DNA of 64,000 nt, from the NCBI GenBank assembly GCA_963730395.1, contig CAVSSK010000021.1, positions 558,001-622,000 on the forward strand, given 5' to 3'. Shown here in pieces: positions 1 to 8,454 of this stretch; the stretch's first letter is position 1, and each line of letters opens with the position of its first letter. The translations under genes were made by a program, and so were the position numbers. A model generated the notes under the pieces. The model saw nothing but the letters and a program-made list of their open reading frames with translations, had not been told where the DNA came from and searched no databases. The stretch is from Bog-473 sp963730395. Its GTDB lineage: Bacteria; Actinomycetota; Acidimicrobiia; Acidimicrobiales; RAAP-2.

Positions 1-340
1 GCGCGAAGCCACGCGGGTCACGCCAGGTGTCCGGGCTGCCCCGCTCTCCGGCCACCGTCGAGAAGCGGGTGAGGGTGTCGGTCGTCGTGCCGGGTTGGAA
101 CACCGCCGCCTTGGTGTACTCACTGACATCCTGCGTCACCTCGAAGTGGCCGAACGCTCCACCCCCTTTGGCATGCGGCTGGCGCTCCGGGATCCGTTCC
201 CGGTTGAAGTTCGCCATCTGCTCAATCAGGTAGTGGTCCTGGAGCAGGATCGGACCGTCGGGCCCCACGGTCAGCGAGTGCTCGTCGCTGGGAACCGGGA
301 TGCCGGCGTCCGTCGTCGTCGGCTCTCTGCTGCTCGCCAT
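1..340 (-). CDS. Catalase, N-terminal part (runs off the window edge)
   Basis: Clade-type haem catalase that dismutates hydrogen peroxide in the cytoplasm. Only the first 113 or so residues are present. The motif HAKGGGAFGHFEVT carries the catalytic His (about residue 56), and RFSTVAGERGSPDTWRDP further on is the usual catalase block. I chose the ATG at 340 because AAAGGGGG lies about 6 nt upstream. A second in-frame ATG at 346 sits directly on that ribosome-binding site and is less likely. The remainder lies before base 1. Identity of the family is very secure; the subfamily cannot be told from this fragment. Confidence 0.93.
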   Translation of the reverse strand, partial: MASSREPTTTDAGIPVPSDEHSLTVGPDGPILLQDHYLIEQMANFNRERIPERQPHAKGGGAFGHFEVTQDVSEYTKAAVFQPGTTTDTLTRFSTVAGERGSPDTWRDPRGFA

Positions 341-421
341 CGTCATCCCCCTTTTGCTCGGGTGTGTCCACTCCGACTGTATGCCGCGCGGCATGGCGCC
401 AGCAACGCCATGGCCACGAGC

Positions 422-589
422 TCACCAGCGGTACCAGCCTCGTGCGCCCTCAGTGCTGCCGCGGCCCAGGGCGAACCCGACGAGCCAGAACACGAAGACG
501 ATCGCTGCGACGATCCACAGGATGTGGGCCGCGAAGCCCAGTCCTCCGAGCAGCAGCGCCAGAAGCAGCACGAGAAGTATGACTGCCAC
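422..589 (-). CDS. Small hydrophobic membrane protein (about 55 aa)
   Basis: A very short protein made of two hydrophobic segments (VILLVLLLALLLGG and ILWIVAAIVFVFWLVGF) ending in a charged GRGSTEGARGW tail. This is the pattern of the small hydrophobic proteins common in actinobacteria and often seen near stress genes. No catalytic residues are visible. The GTG at 589 is preferred because GGGAGGG lies about 5 nt before it; the longer in-frame ATG at 658 adds a polar N-terminus of unlikely reality. It lies between catalase and YceI genes on the same strand, which suggests a stress-related envelope role. That role is inference. Confidence 0.6.
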   Translation of the reverse strand: MAVILLVLLLALLLGGLGFAAHILWIVAAIVFVFWLVGFALGRGSTEGARGWYRW

Positions 590-710
590 GATTCCCTCCC
601 AAGTCGGTTTCCACACCGCAGCGGTGCTGCGGGTGCTTCGGAAATACCCACCGGCCACGGCCGAGAAACTCGGCGTTGCTTTGTTCGAGGAAGTCGTGCG
701 GGGCGACCGC

Positions 711-1229
711 CTAGCGGTCGCGTGTCCCGTGGAGTTCGACTTTCACGCTGATCTCGGGGTAGACCCGGATCATCAGCATGGACGGCGGCTTCATGCCGAA
801 CTCGCGGATGTCGAACACGTAGTCGCCGGTCAGCGAGACGGCATCGTCTCGCACCTCGATGTGCATGTCGTGCTCGAAGGTACGCGTCTTGCCGTGAAAG
901 GCGATGTCGCCCGTGACGACGTACCGCGGGTGTGGACCGTCCGCGGCGACCTTGGAGAGCCGACCGGCAATCGTCGGATAGCGCCGGGCGTCCATCCGCC
1001 GCCGCAGCTCGTGGTCGTAGAGCTGGTTGCCGGAGGTGAGCTTCTCGACGGCGAGCTGCAGCTCGCCGGACACCGGCTGGTCCAGGTCGAGTGACCCGTC
1101 GGCTCGGGTCGAGGTCTCGAACCAACCGGTGATCCCGCGGGTCTCGGTGTTGATCGGGTGCAGGCTGGATCGACCGCCCACCCAGATGCACGAGCGCACC
1201 GAATCGAACGTGTAGCGAGTGAGCCCCAT
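711..1229 (-). CDS. YceI family protein
   Basis: About 172 residues with the YceI lipocalin-like layout: MGLTRYTFDSVRS at the start, an ITGWFE strand, then FHGKTRTFEHDMHIEV and a KVELHGTRDR end. YceI proteins are beta-barrels that bind long isoprenoid or lipid-like molecules and are often secreted, but I see no signal peptide here, so a cytoplasmic form is likely. The ATG at 1229 is chosen because the alignment-like start begins at TRYTFD; an upstream in-frame ATG at 1301 would add 24 residues overlapping the divergent promoter. A second, different YceI gene lies at 37.4 kb. Confidence 0.8.
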   Translation of the reverse strand: MGLTRYTFDSVRSCIWVGGRSSLHPINTETRGITGWFETSTRADGSLDLDQPVSGELQLAVEKLTSGNQLYDHELRRRMDARRYPTIAGRLSKVAADGPHPRYVVTGDIAFHGKTRTFEHDMHIEVRDDAVSLTGDYVFDIREFGMKPPSMLMIRVYPEISVKVELHGTRDR

Positions 1230-1300
1230 TCCCTGACTTTCCGTTCCCCGGGGTGCTCGGCCGCCCGGATATCCACTGCCCGCGAGGTCGAATACTGGCA

Positions 1301-1306
1301 TAAAGT
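1301..1306 (+). promoter_or_regulatory. Leaderless -10 element (TAAAGT)
   Basis: TAAAGT ends 6 nt before the GTG at 1313. The expected transcription start therefore falls on or next to the start codon and there is no room for a ribosome-binding site. Confidence 0.5.
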
Positions 1307-1312
1307 CGGGCC

Positions 1313-1792
1313 GTGGCCCGCCTCGAGATCCCTCCCGGCGAGGGTGGTGACGCCGTGCAGATCTGGTCGCTCCAGCCCGAGTTGGGCGCTGCGGCCACCC
1401 GCCTGGTCGATGCCGCCTACAACAAGAGCATCCTGCCGGTGCGGGTGCGCGAGGCGGCCAGAATGAGGATCGCCCAACTCAACGACTGCACGGTCTGCCT
1501 CGCCTTCCGAGCCGACAAGGTCCGTGCGCAGGGGTTGGACGAGGACTTCTACTGCGCCATCGGTTCCACGGACGAGAGCGCGTTGTCGGTGCAGGAGCGA
1601 TTGGCCGTGGAGTACGCCGAGCGCTTCGCGATCGACCACACCACCATCGACGATGTGTTCATGGACCAGATGCGTGACTCCTTCACCGATCCCGAGATCT
1701 TCGATCTCACCATCTGCATCTCTGCGTTTCTGGGGCTGGGCCGGACGTTGCGCGTCCTCGGCATCACCGAGACGTCGTTGACCGACGTCTAA
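1313..1792 (+). CDS. Carboxymuconolactone decarboxylase / AhpD-like protein
   Basis: 159 residues, all-helical CMD family. The redox motif CTVC (Cys59 and Cys62) sits in LNDCTVCLAFRADKV, as in AhpD-like peroxidase partners, rather than a true muconolactone decarboxylase. The C-terminal IFDLTICISAFLGLGRTLRVLGI helix is typical. The GTG start is supported by a TAAAGT -10 element six bases upstream, giving a leaderless transcript. It is convergent with, and overlaps by 4 nt, the crotonase gene on the other strand. Peroxide defence or thiol redox is likely from the CxxC; the substrate is unknown. Confidence 0.82.
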   Translation: MARLEIPPGEGGDAVQIWSLQPELGAAATRLVDAAYNKSILPVRVREAARMRIAQLNDCTVCLAFRADKVRAQGLDEDFYCAIGSTDESALSVQERLAVEYAERFAIDHTTIDDVFMDQMRDSFTDPEIFDLTICISAFLGLGRTLRVLGITETSLTDV

Positions 1793-2637
1793 CTCTCGTC
1801 CCGGTTGCGGTGCGGCGGATCGAACGCCGCGTCACGCTCCCGCACCGCCTGGACGAGCCCGACCTCGTTGACCCGCTCGGAGAACGCCCGCGCCTCGGGG
1901 GCGCGGTGGCCGATGACGTCGTTGAGTGCCGAGAACCGCTGCAGCTGAGTGCGGCCCATCAGCTCCAGGCCCATGTTGACGACCCGCTTGTTCGCCACGA
2001 GCAGGTCCCGTCCGATCAGCGCCATGCGTTGCGCCAGTCCGAGCACGACGTCGTCGAGCGCCTCGGACGGTGCCGTGGCGACCACCAGTCCGAGATCACG
2101 CGCCTGCATCCCCGAAAGCGTGTCGCCGGTCAGGAGCAGCCGCTTCGTCCACTGGGGGCCGAGGTTGTACAGCCACATGTTGGTCGGCGGGACACCCATG
2201 GAGCGGACCGGGGGGAAGCCGATGCGCGCGTCGTCCGCCGCCACGACCAGGTCGCAGTGCAGCGCGAGGTCCGTGCCCCCGGCCAGGCAGTTGCCCTGCA
2301 CCTGGGCGATGACCGGGATGGCGCAGTCCCAGACCCGCCCCCACCCGCTCGCCAGGGCCAGCATGGCGGTCGCGTCGCCTTCTATCGCGTCGTGGGGAGC
2401 GAAGTCGCCCGGGTCCGTGTCCTCTGCAATGAACCCGTAGCCCGACGAGAAGGATCGCCCGGTGCTGCGGATGACGACCACACTGGCGCCCGTGTCCGCC
2501 TCGGCATCGGCGACGGCCTGCAGGATCTCCCGGATGCAGCGTGGCGTCAGCGGATTGTGGTGCTCGGGGCGGTTGAGCGTCAGGCGCCGCACCCGCCCGA
2601 TCTCCTCGATCGTCAAGGTGGTGAAGCTCGTCGTCAC
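1789..2637 (-). CDS. Enoyl-CoA hydratase/isomerase (crotonase) family protein
   Basis: 282 residues with the crotonase core: SFSSGYG near residue 65 and AQVQGNCLAGGTDLALHCD forming the CoA oxyanion region. The two catalytic Glu positions of classical enoyl-CoA hydratase look changed: CELAM is GTDLAL here (Glu to Asp), and the QPE segment reads GFPPVRSMG (no Glu). It may therefore be an isomerase, a hydrolase or another crotonase reaction. Its start overlaps the stop of the acyl-CoA ligase by ATGA, so it is translationally coupled to that gene and to the phosphotriesterase-like hydrolase upstream. A pathway that opens a lactone or ester, then activates and processes the acid as a CoA ester, is inferred. 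Confidence 0.85.
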   Translation of the reverse strand: MTTSFTTLTIEEIGRVRRLTLNRPEHHNPLTPRCIREILQAVADAEADTGASVVVIRSTGRSFSSGYGFIAEDTDPGDFAPHDAIEGDATAMLALASGWGRVWDCAIPVIAQVQGNCLAGGTDLALHCDLVVAADDARIGFPPVRSMGVPPTNMWLYNLGPQWTKRLLLTGDTLSGMQARDLGLVVATAPSEALDDVVLGLAQRMALIGRDLLVANKRVVNMGLELMGRTQLQRFSALNDVIGHRAPEARAFSERVNEVGLVQAVRERDAAFDPPHRNRDES

Positions 2638-4129
2638 GATGGGCTCCTCGTTGGGTCACCGGGCACGAGTTCTGACTTGCGCACCTTGCCGCTCTCGTTG
2701 CGCGGGAGCGCGTCGATCACCGTAATGCGGCGGGGCACCTTGTAGTCGGCCAGACGCATCAGGAGGAACGAGCGCAGCTCGTCGGAGGTGGCGGGTTGCC
2801 GCAGCACCACCCAGGCCGCGACATCCTCGCCGAGGACCGGGTGCGGGACGCCCGCCACGGCGGCCTCCGCCACGGCCGGGTGTTCGAAGAGGGCCGCCTC
2901 CACCTCGCCGGGCACGACGTTGTGGCCGCCGCGGATGATCATCTCCTTCTCCCGCCCGACGATCCAGAGGTGACCGTCGTCGTCGAGGTAGCCCAGGTCC
3001 CCGCTGCGCAGCCAACGGCCGACCCAGGTGCGCCCGGTTCCCTCGGGATCTCCGAGGTACTCCCGCGGGCGCTGCGTGCCCGCGATCGTCACCTGACCCA
3101 CCTCGCCGGCCGGCAGGGTGTCGCCGTCGCCGTCGACGATCCGGACCTCGACGCCCGGCAGGGGCAGCCCGACGGACCCGAGGTGCGTCCCGCCGTCTCC
3201 CATCGGCGTCGCTGTCACGGCGCCGAACTCGGTCATCCCGTAGCCGCACAGGACCTGGGCATTGGGCAGTCCGGCACCGAAGCGGCGCAGGGTGGCGCCG
3301 GCGATGGGCGCGCTGCCGACGTTGACGACGGCGAGGCTGGAGAGGTCTGCCGCTTGGAAGCCCGGGGCACCCACGATGAGCTCCACCATCGCCGGCACGA
3401 GAAACGCCGCCACGGGGCGGTCCCGTGCCACCGCCGCCAGCCAGCGGTCCGGGTCGAAGCGGGGGAGGAACCATCCGCTGAGCCCGCCGCGCAGGGGCCC
3501 GCAGACGAGGAGAGAACCGCTCGTGGTGGCGAACGGCGAGGAGGTGAGGAACCCGAGCCCCAGCCAGGCCGCCGGGATGCGATCGATGGTCGAGAGGCCG
3601 CCGTGCCGCACGACGACGCCCTTCGGCTCGCCGGTCGTTCCCGAGGTGTACATGACGTCGGCGACGTCGTCGGGGGAGAGGGGCAGCGCCACGTCGGTGT
3701 CGTCGGGGGAGAGGAGCTCGGTCCAGCCCGGCTCCGGTGCTCACGACGGTCGGCACCACCGACCTGAGCTCGTCGTGCGCATCGCTGCACAGCGCAAGGG
3801 CGGCCTGGGCATGCCGCAGGATCCGGGCCAGCCTCGGCGTGGCCGAGCCTGCTCAGGAGCGGCACGGCCACACCGCCGGCCTTGTGGATCGCAAAATACG
3901 ACACGAGCCACTCGAGGGGTTCGTCGTCGCCGATCAGGAGGCCGACCCTGTCGCCGCGCCGGAGCCCCTGCGCGACGAGGCCCCGGGCGAGCCGGTTGGA
4001 TCGCCGGTGCCACTCATGAAGGGTGATCTCGGAGCCGTCGGCGAGGTTGCGCCACGCCACGCCGTCGGGGAACGCCCGGGCGAGCTGGGCCAGCGCCTCT
4101 GTCTGGAGCGGCGTCGCCGGGCGCGCCAT
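2634..4129 (-). pseudogene. Acyl-CoA ligase / AMP-dependent synthetase, two frameshifts
   Basis: ANL-superfamily ligase forming acyl-CoA through an acyl-adenylate. The N-terminal third (from the ATG at 4129, to SRLGHAEA) reads in one frame, about 34 residues (ARILRHAQAALALCSDAHD...) in a second, and the rest in a third. The C-terminal part has the P-loop YTSGTTGEPKG, YGMTEFG, RSGDLGYLDDDG and the catalytic Lys region NESGKVRKSEL. The breaks are near 3831 and 3726. Both have the phase of two missing bases and both are repaired by reading GCGC where GC is written. The gene is probably intact in the organism. Start codon and stop overlap the neighbouring genes (TGATG and ATGA), so the three form one operon. 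Confidence 0.85.
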
Positions 4130-5106
4130 CAGTACGGTGTCCCCCCCTCGAGGATGGCGCGCGGATTGTCCACCAGCATCGTGGTGATGTCAGCGTCACT
4201 GATGCCGCGCTGGCGCATGGCGGGGAGCACCTCCTCGGAAATGTAGGTCCAGCGCCACGCCTGTGACATGTCCATCACCGAGCGCGGGAACCAGTCCACG
4301 AAGCACATGGCGTCATGTGACAGGACGATCCTCTCGGCGTACCCCCGTTCGCAGAGCCGCGCCACGGCGCCCACGCGCTCTTCGAGGGTGATGCCGGGCA
4401 GGCCGAAATGGTCGAAGCCGAGATACGAGCCGTTGTCGATGAGGCTCAGGTGATAGTCCGTGTTCACCGTTCCACCGCTGTGGCCGATCACGACGCGGGT
4501 GAGGTCCACTCCCTCCTCCCTGAAGACGCGCTGCTGCTCGAGCCCCCATGGCTCGGGCGGCGTCGGCGTGTGCGTGGTGATCGGCACCCCCGTCGCACGG
4601 TGAGCCCGCGCGACGGCGCGGAGGACACGCTCCACGCCCGGTGTGATGCCGGGGCGGTCCGACGCGCACTTGAGGATGCCGGCCCGCACCCCGGTGTCGC
4701 CGATCCCGTGCCGGATCTCGCGCTCGAAGAGGTCCACCATTGGCTCGGGCCCCCCGAGGACGGTGCCCGGCCCGCGGAAGTGGAAGTACATCGGTACCTC
4801 GTTGTAGGTGTAGACCCCGGTTGCCACGACGACGTTGATGTCGGGGACCTGCTCGGCGATCGCCGCGATGCGGGGGATGTACCGTCCCAGGCCGACCACG
4901 GTGAGGTCGACCAGGGTGTCGATCCCGTGGGCCTTGAGCTCCCGCAGTTTGGCCACGGCACGCGCCTGCTGGGCGGATTCGTCCCATTCTGCTGCGGTCT
5001 TCTCGATCTCGGGGCTCAGCACGAAGATGTGCTCGTGCATGAGGGTCTGGCCGAGGAGGCCGCCGTCCACCGGCCCTCGCACCGTGTTGACCTGGGACAT
5101 CGCCAC
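4129..5106 (-). CDS. Phosphotriesterase-family metal-dependent hydrolase
   Basis: 325 residues, amidohydrolase TIM barrel. Visible metal ligands (numbering from the 5106 start): HxH in LMHEHIF (His24, His26), the bridging Lys in AGILKCASD (Lys146), His179 in PITTHT, His209 in VIGHSGG and Asp265 in LSHDAM. The family includes phosphotriesterases, lactonases and esterases; PLL-type lactonase activity is more likely in a catabolic operon than organophosphate hydrolysis. GTG at 5106 is followed by an in-frame ATG at 5100 with AGGGGG spaced 5 nt upstream, so 5100 may be the real start. First gene of the hydrolase, ligase and crotonase operon. Confidence 0.88.
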   Translation of the reverse strand: MAMSQVNTVRGPVDGGLLGQTLMHEHIFVLSPEIEKTAAEWDESAQQARAVAKLRELKAHGIDTLVDLTVVGLGRYIPRIAAIAEQVPDINVVVATGVYTYNEVPMYFHFRGPGTVLGGPEPMVDLFEREIRHGIGDTGVRAGILKCASDRPGITPGVERVLRAVARAHRATGVPITTHTPTPPEPWGLEQQRVFREEGVDLTRVVIGHSGGTVNTDYHLSLIDNGSYLGFDHFGLPGITLEERVGAVARLCERGYAERIVLSHDAMCFVDWFPRSVMDMSQAWRWTYISEEVLPAMRQRGISDADITTMLVDNPRAILEGGTPY

Positions 5107-5276
5107 CCCCTGCCGACTCGTCGTCGGGCCCGTGCGGGCGATCGTAGTGGTGGCCGCGGCTACCCGGCGGGGCCGGCGGGGGACAATGTCACAGCAGGCC
5201 CACAGCGGGCCCTGCGAGGGGATCGAAGCCCAGATGGTGGGATGAGCTCGTCCCCCGAGCAGAGGTACTCCTACTC

Positions 5277-5612
5277 ATGACAACCATCGGTCAGCCGCAC
5301 ACGCCCGAGAGCAGGGACAAGGCCCGGGCCCGGCTGCGCACCCTGACCCGGGGGGCAGTTCTCGCCGCCACCGGTGCCACCGTCGCCATCGGGATCGCCG
5401 TGTCCCACGACCACGCGGGGAAGGCCTCGGGCAGCGCGCGCTCGGGCTCGTCCGGGGCCGGCTCGACCGGTACCAACGTCGCAGGCGGGGGCTCTTCCTC
5501 GTTGGGCAACACCGGCACCACTGGCAACACCGGCAACACGGGCAGCGTGTCGACGGCTCCTTCGGCCAGCTCGTCGACGCCGACCGTCACCTCGGGCGGC
5601 TCCTCGGCATGA
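5277..5612 (+). CDS. Small Gly/Ser/Thr-rich single-pass membrane protein
   Basis: 111 residues. A basic cytoplasmic N-terminus (KARARLRTLTRG) leads into one hydrophobic segment AVLAATGATVAIGIAV near residues 26-42. A low-complexity tail rich in Gly, Ser, Thr and Asn follows (LGNTGTTGNTGNTGS). In related gene clusters such a membrane-plus-linker start is normally followed by an FMN-binding domain carrying the flavinylation site; here the protein stops after the linker. Its stop overlaps the apbE start (ATGA), so it is certainly in the same operon. I infer a membrane-anchored remnant or a distinct partner of the redox cassette. The precise function is unknown. Confidence 0.7.
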   Translation: MTTIGQPHTPESRDKARARLRTLTRGAVLAATGATVAIGIAVSHDHAGKASGSARSGSSGAGSTGTNVAGGGSSSLGNTGTTGNTGNTGSVSTAPSASSSTPTVTSGGSSA

Positions 5613-6556
5613 GCACGTCCGATACCCGGGAACAGTTGCTGACGACCCGCTCCTTCCGGGCCATCGGCACCACGGCGACCGTCGTGGTGCAGGAGCCCGA
5701 GGCCGGGGACGCCGCCGAGCGCATCCTGGCCGACGAGCTCGAGGCCATCGACCTCGCCTGCAGCCGCTTCCGCGACGACTCCGAGCTCCAGATGCTGCAC
5801 GCCAACGCTGGACGAACGGTCGAGGTGGGCCCGCTCCTCTTCGCGGCCATCACGGTGGCCCTCGATGCGGCCGAGCGCACCGGCGGTGCCGTCGATCCGA
5901 CGATCGGCAACGCCATCGCCGCGCTCGGCTACGACGCCGACCTCGAGGAGGTGCAGGCGCGGCCGCCCGCACCGCCTCGCGCCCTCGGGCCCGTCGCCGG
6001 TTACCAGCACGTGCAGCTGGATCGCGCTACCCGCGCCGTGCGCATCCCGCGCGGTGTCCGCCTCGACCTGGGCTCGACGGCCAAGGCGCTCGCGGCCGAC
6101 CGGGCGGCCTCCCGCATCGCCCACGAAATCGGCAGCGGCGCGCTCGTGAGCCTCGGCGGTGATGTCGCCGTCGCCGGGACGGCACCGGCCGGCGGCTGGG
6201 CCGTCGGCATCGCCCGGGAGTCGTCGACGCCGGTAGGTCTGGTCGACCAGGTGGTCGCCATCACCCACGGCGGGCTCGCCAGCTCGGCCACCTCGGTCAG
6301 GTCGTGGTCCGTGGGCGAACGGCAGGTCAACCACATCGTCGATCCCCGGACCGGTGACTGCGTGGCGCCGTTCTGGGCCCTCGCCTCCGCCACCGGCACC
6401 AGCTGCGTGCAGGCCAACATCGTGACGACCGCCGCCCTCGTGTGGGGCGAGGAGGCCCTGGACAAGCTCACCAGCTTCGAACAGTCCCTGCGGCTCGTCC
6501 GCTACGACGGGGAGGTGTTCTCGGTGAACGGGTGGCCCCTGGAGCCGGCGCCATGA
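5609..6556 (+). CDS. apbE: FAD:protein FMN transferase (ApbE)
   Basis: 315 residues. ApbE moves FMN from FAD onto a Ser or Thr of a target flavoprotein. Visible blocks: RFRDDSELQMLHANAG, GGAVDPTIGNAI near residue 90, RLDLGSTAKALAAD (the family's GxxxKGxxxD-like segment, with Ser-Thr-Ala in place), VSLGGDVAVAG and NHIVDPRTGD. The length is normal. No signal peptide or lipobox is present, so a cytoplasmic location is likely, unlike secreted proteobacterial ApbE. It overlaps both neighbours by 4 nt. The usual FMN-acceptor domain is not recognisable inside the cassette, so the substrate may be encoded elsewhere. Confidence 0.9.
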   Translation: MSTSDTREQLLTTRSFRAIGTTATVVVQEPEAGDAAERILADELEAIDLACSRFRDDSELQMLHANAGRTVEVGPLLFAAITVALDAAERTGGAVDPTIGNAIAALGYDADLEEVQARPPAPPRALGPVAGYQHVQLDRATRAVRIPRGVRLDLGSTAKALAADRAASRIAHEIGSGALVSLGGDVAVAGTAPAGGWAVGIARESSTPVGLVDQVVAITHGGLASSATSVRSWSVGERQVNHIVDPRTGDCVAPFWALASATGTSCVQANIVTTAALVWGEEALDKLTSFEQSLRLVRYDGEVFSVNGWPLEPAP

Positions 6557-7176
6557 GCTCGACCTCGCTGTGGTACGCCACCCGGGCCAGCGGGATCATG
6601 GCCCTGATCCTGTTCACCCTCACCATGGTGCTGGGCCTGACGACCACGACCCGAGCCCGCGCCCGCCGCTGGCCGGGGTTCGCCCAGCAGGAGATGCACC
6701 GCCGCATCTCCATGATCGCCGTGGTGTTCCTCGGGATCCACGTGGTCACGAGCGTGCTCGACACGTACGTCAACATCAGCTGGGCCGCCGTCGTGGTCCC
6801 GTTCACGTCGAGCTACGGAACCTTCTGGGTCGGCGTCGGGGCCGTCGCCCTCGACCTGATGCTCGCGGTGTTCGTGACCAGCCTCTTGCGGGCCCGGATG
6901 CGACCCGGCACGTGGCGCGCCGTCCACTGGCTCGCCTACCTGAGCTGGCCGGTCGCCCTCGCCCACACCTTCGGCATGGGCACCGACTCAGGCCAGACGT
7001 GGGTGATCGCGCTCGGCGTCGCGTGTGTCGCCTCGGTCGCCGCCGCACTGGCGTGGCGGCTGCGGGTGGCCTCCCGCCAGGTCTCCGCCCGGACGGCGCA
7101 GGCGTCGGTCGCCGGAGTGCCGCCGAAGCACCTCGCGCTGAGTGGCCGGGGCCGAGCGGAGGGCCACCGTGCATAG
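6553..7176 (+). CDS. Ferric reductase-like transmembrane cytochrome b
   Basis: About 207 residues with a run of membrane segments (GIMALILFTLTMVLG; MIAVVFLGIHVVTSVL; LDLMLAVFVTSLL; VHWLAYLSWPVALAHTFG; VIALGVACVASVAAALAW). The His residues in EMHRRISMIAVVFLGIHVV and in VHWLAYLSWPVALAHTFG are placed as in the ferric reductase / NOX-type haem b domain. The flavin-binding reductase domain of full ferric reductases is absent, so electrons must be supplied or accepted by partner proteins, presumably the NuoF-like protein and ferredoxin downstream. ATGA overlap with apbE; the stop lies inside the next gene. Confidence 0.85.
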   Translation: MSSTSLWYATRASGIMALILFTLTMVLGLTTTTRARARRWPGFAQQEMHRRISMIAVVFLGIHVVTSVLDTYVNISWAAVVVPFTSSYGTFWVGVGAVALDLMLAVFVTSLLRARMRPGTWRAVHWLAYLSWPVALAHTFGMGTDSGQTWVIALGVACVASVAAALAWRLRVASRQVSARTAQASVAGVPPKHLALSGRGRAEGHRA

Positions 7177-8452
7177 CGTGAGCGAGACCATCCCGACCAC
7201 CGGTCGCTACCGCGTCCTGGGCCACCCCACCGACCTGGCCGGCCACGTCGCGACGCTCGGGCCCGTCCCCCTGCCTTCCCCCGGTGCCCGGGGTTGGCGC
7301 GAGGCGTTCGTCTCGGTGCTCGAGGCCTCGGGGCTGGCGGGCCGCGGGGGAGCCGGGTTCCCCGCTGCGATCAAGCTCGCGGTGGCGCACGCTGCCGGCG
7401 GTGGAGGCACCATCCTCGTCAACGCGATGGAGGGCGAGCCGGCCAGCGACAAGGACAAGCTCCTGCTCCTCCAGGCGCCCCACCTGGTGCTCGACGGCGC
7501 CCAGCTCATGGCTGCGGCCAGTGGCGCGCACCGGGTCACCGTGTGTGTGCCCGAGGGCCGCGAGCACGTCGCCATGGCCGTGGCGAGGGCGATGGCCGAG
7601 CGTGCCGCAGACGGCTGTGCGCGGGTGAGCGAGGTCCTGGTGCGGCCGCCCGACCGCTTCGTGGCCGGCGAGGAGTCGGCGCTGGTCCGCTGGGTCGACT
7701 CGGGCCAGTCCCTCCCGTTCTTCCGGCCCGACAAGGGGGTGGCACTGCGCATCGGCCGCCACGGCGCGCTCGTGCACAACGCGGAGACGCTGGCCCACGT
7801 CGCGATGATCGCCCGCACCGGGCCCGACGCCTTCCGGGCCCATGGCCTGGTCGAGGACCCCGGAACCTCGCTCATCACGATCTCGGGAGCGGTGGAGCAC
7901 CCGGGCGTGGTGGAGGCCGACCGCGGGACACCGCTGATCGACATCGCCAACCGGGCCACGCCGACCGGGCCGCCCCAGGCGCTCCTGGTGGGCGGGTACG
8001 GCGGCTCCTGGGTCGGCCCGGCCCACTTCGCGACGCCGTACGCGTCGCTGTCGCTCCGGGCCATCGGGGCGACGGCGGGCGTCGGCATCGTGATCGTGCT
8101 GGGCCAGGACGCCTGCGGGCTCATGGAGTCGGCGCGCATCGCCCACTACATGGCGGGCCAGAGCGTGGGCCAGTGCGGGCCGTGCGTCTACGGGCTGCCG
8201 GCCATCGCCGACGACGTGACGCGGCTCGCCCGAGGACACGTGGACCCCGGCCTCATGGCCAGGTTGGAGCGCAGGCTGAAGGAGGTCGACGGCCGCGGCG
8301 CCTGCCGGCACCCGGACGGCGCCGTCAACCTCGTGCGCAGCGCGCTCAGCGTCTTCGCCGCCGACGTCAGCTCGCACGTCCACGGTGCGCCGTGTGCGCA
8401 CTGGAACCGCCCCTCGCAGCTCCGCTTCCCCCAGCCGGCCAAGGTGGCGTGA
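7169..8452 (+). CDS. NuoF-like NADH-binding flavoprotein (NADH dehydrogenase 51 kDa family)
   Basis: About 427 residues. It contains the FMN/NAD(P)H-binding GRGGAGFPAAIK (near residue 60) and NAMEGEPASDKDK, an SLBB-like middle, and an iron-sulfur region SVGQCGPCVYGLP followed about 45 residues on by RGACRHPDG. Compared with NuoF (SCGKCTPC), the first Cys of the cluster motif is Val here, leaving three visible cysteines. The GTG at 7169 has GGAGGG upstream and overlaps the preceding gene by 8 nt; a later GTG at 7178 is possible. It is the likely entry point for reducing equivalents from NAD(P)H in this cassette. Confidence 0.87.
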   Translation: MHSVSETIPTTGRYRVLGHPTDLAGHVATLGPVPLPSPGARGWREAFVSVLEASGLAGRGGAGFPAAIKLAVAHAAGGGGTILVNAMEGEPASDKDKLLLLQAPHLVLDGAQLMAAASGAHRVTVCVPEGREHVAMAVARAMAERAADGCARVSEVLVRPPDRFVAGEESALVRWVDSGQSLPFFRPDKGVALRIGRHGALVHNAETLAHVAMIARTGPDAFRAHGLVEDPGTSLITISGAVEHPGVVEADRGTPLIDIANRATPTGPPQALLVGGYGGSWVGPAHFATPYASLSLRAIGATAGVGIVIVLGQDACGLMESARIAHYMAGQSVGQCGPCVYGLPAIADDVTRLARGHVDPGLMARLERRLKEVDGRGACRHPDGAVNLVRSALSVFAADVSSHVHGAPCAHWNRPSQLRFPQPAKVA

Positions 8453-8454
8453 CG

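Noticed and set aside
3724..4129. Programmed ribosomal frameshifting in the acyl-CoA ligase and other genes
   Set aside because: There is no slippery heptamer or pseudoknot at the breaks, and the same phase recurs at GC-rich spots in unrelated genes, some with four breaks. A data artefact is far more likely.
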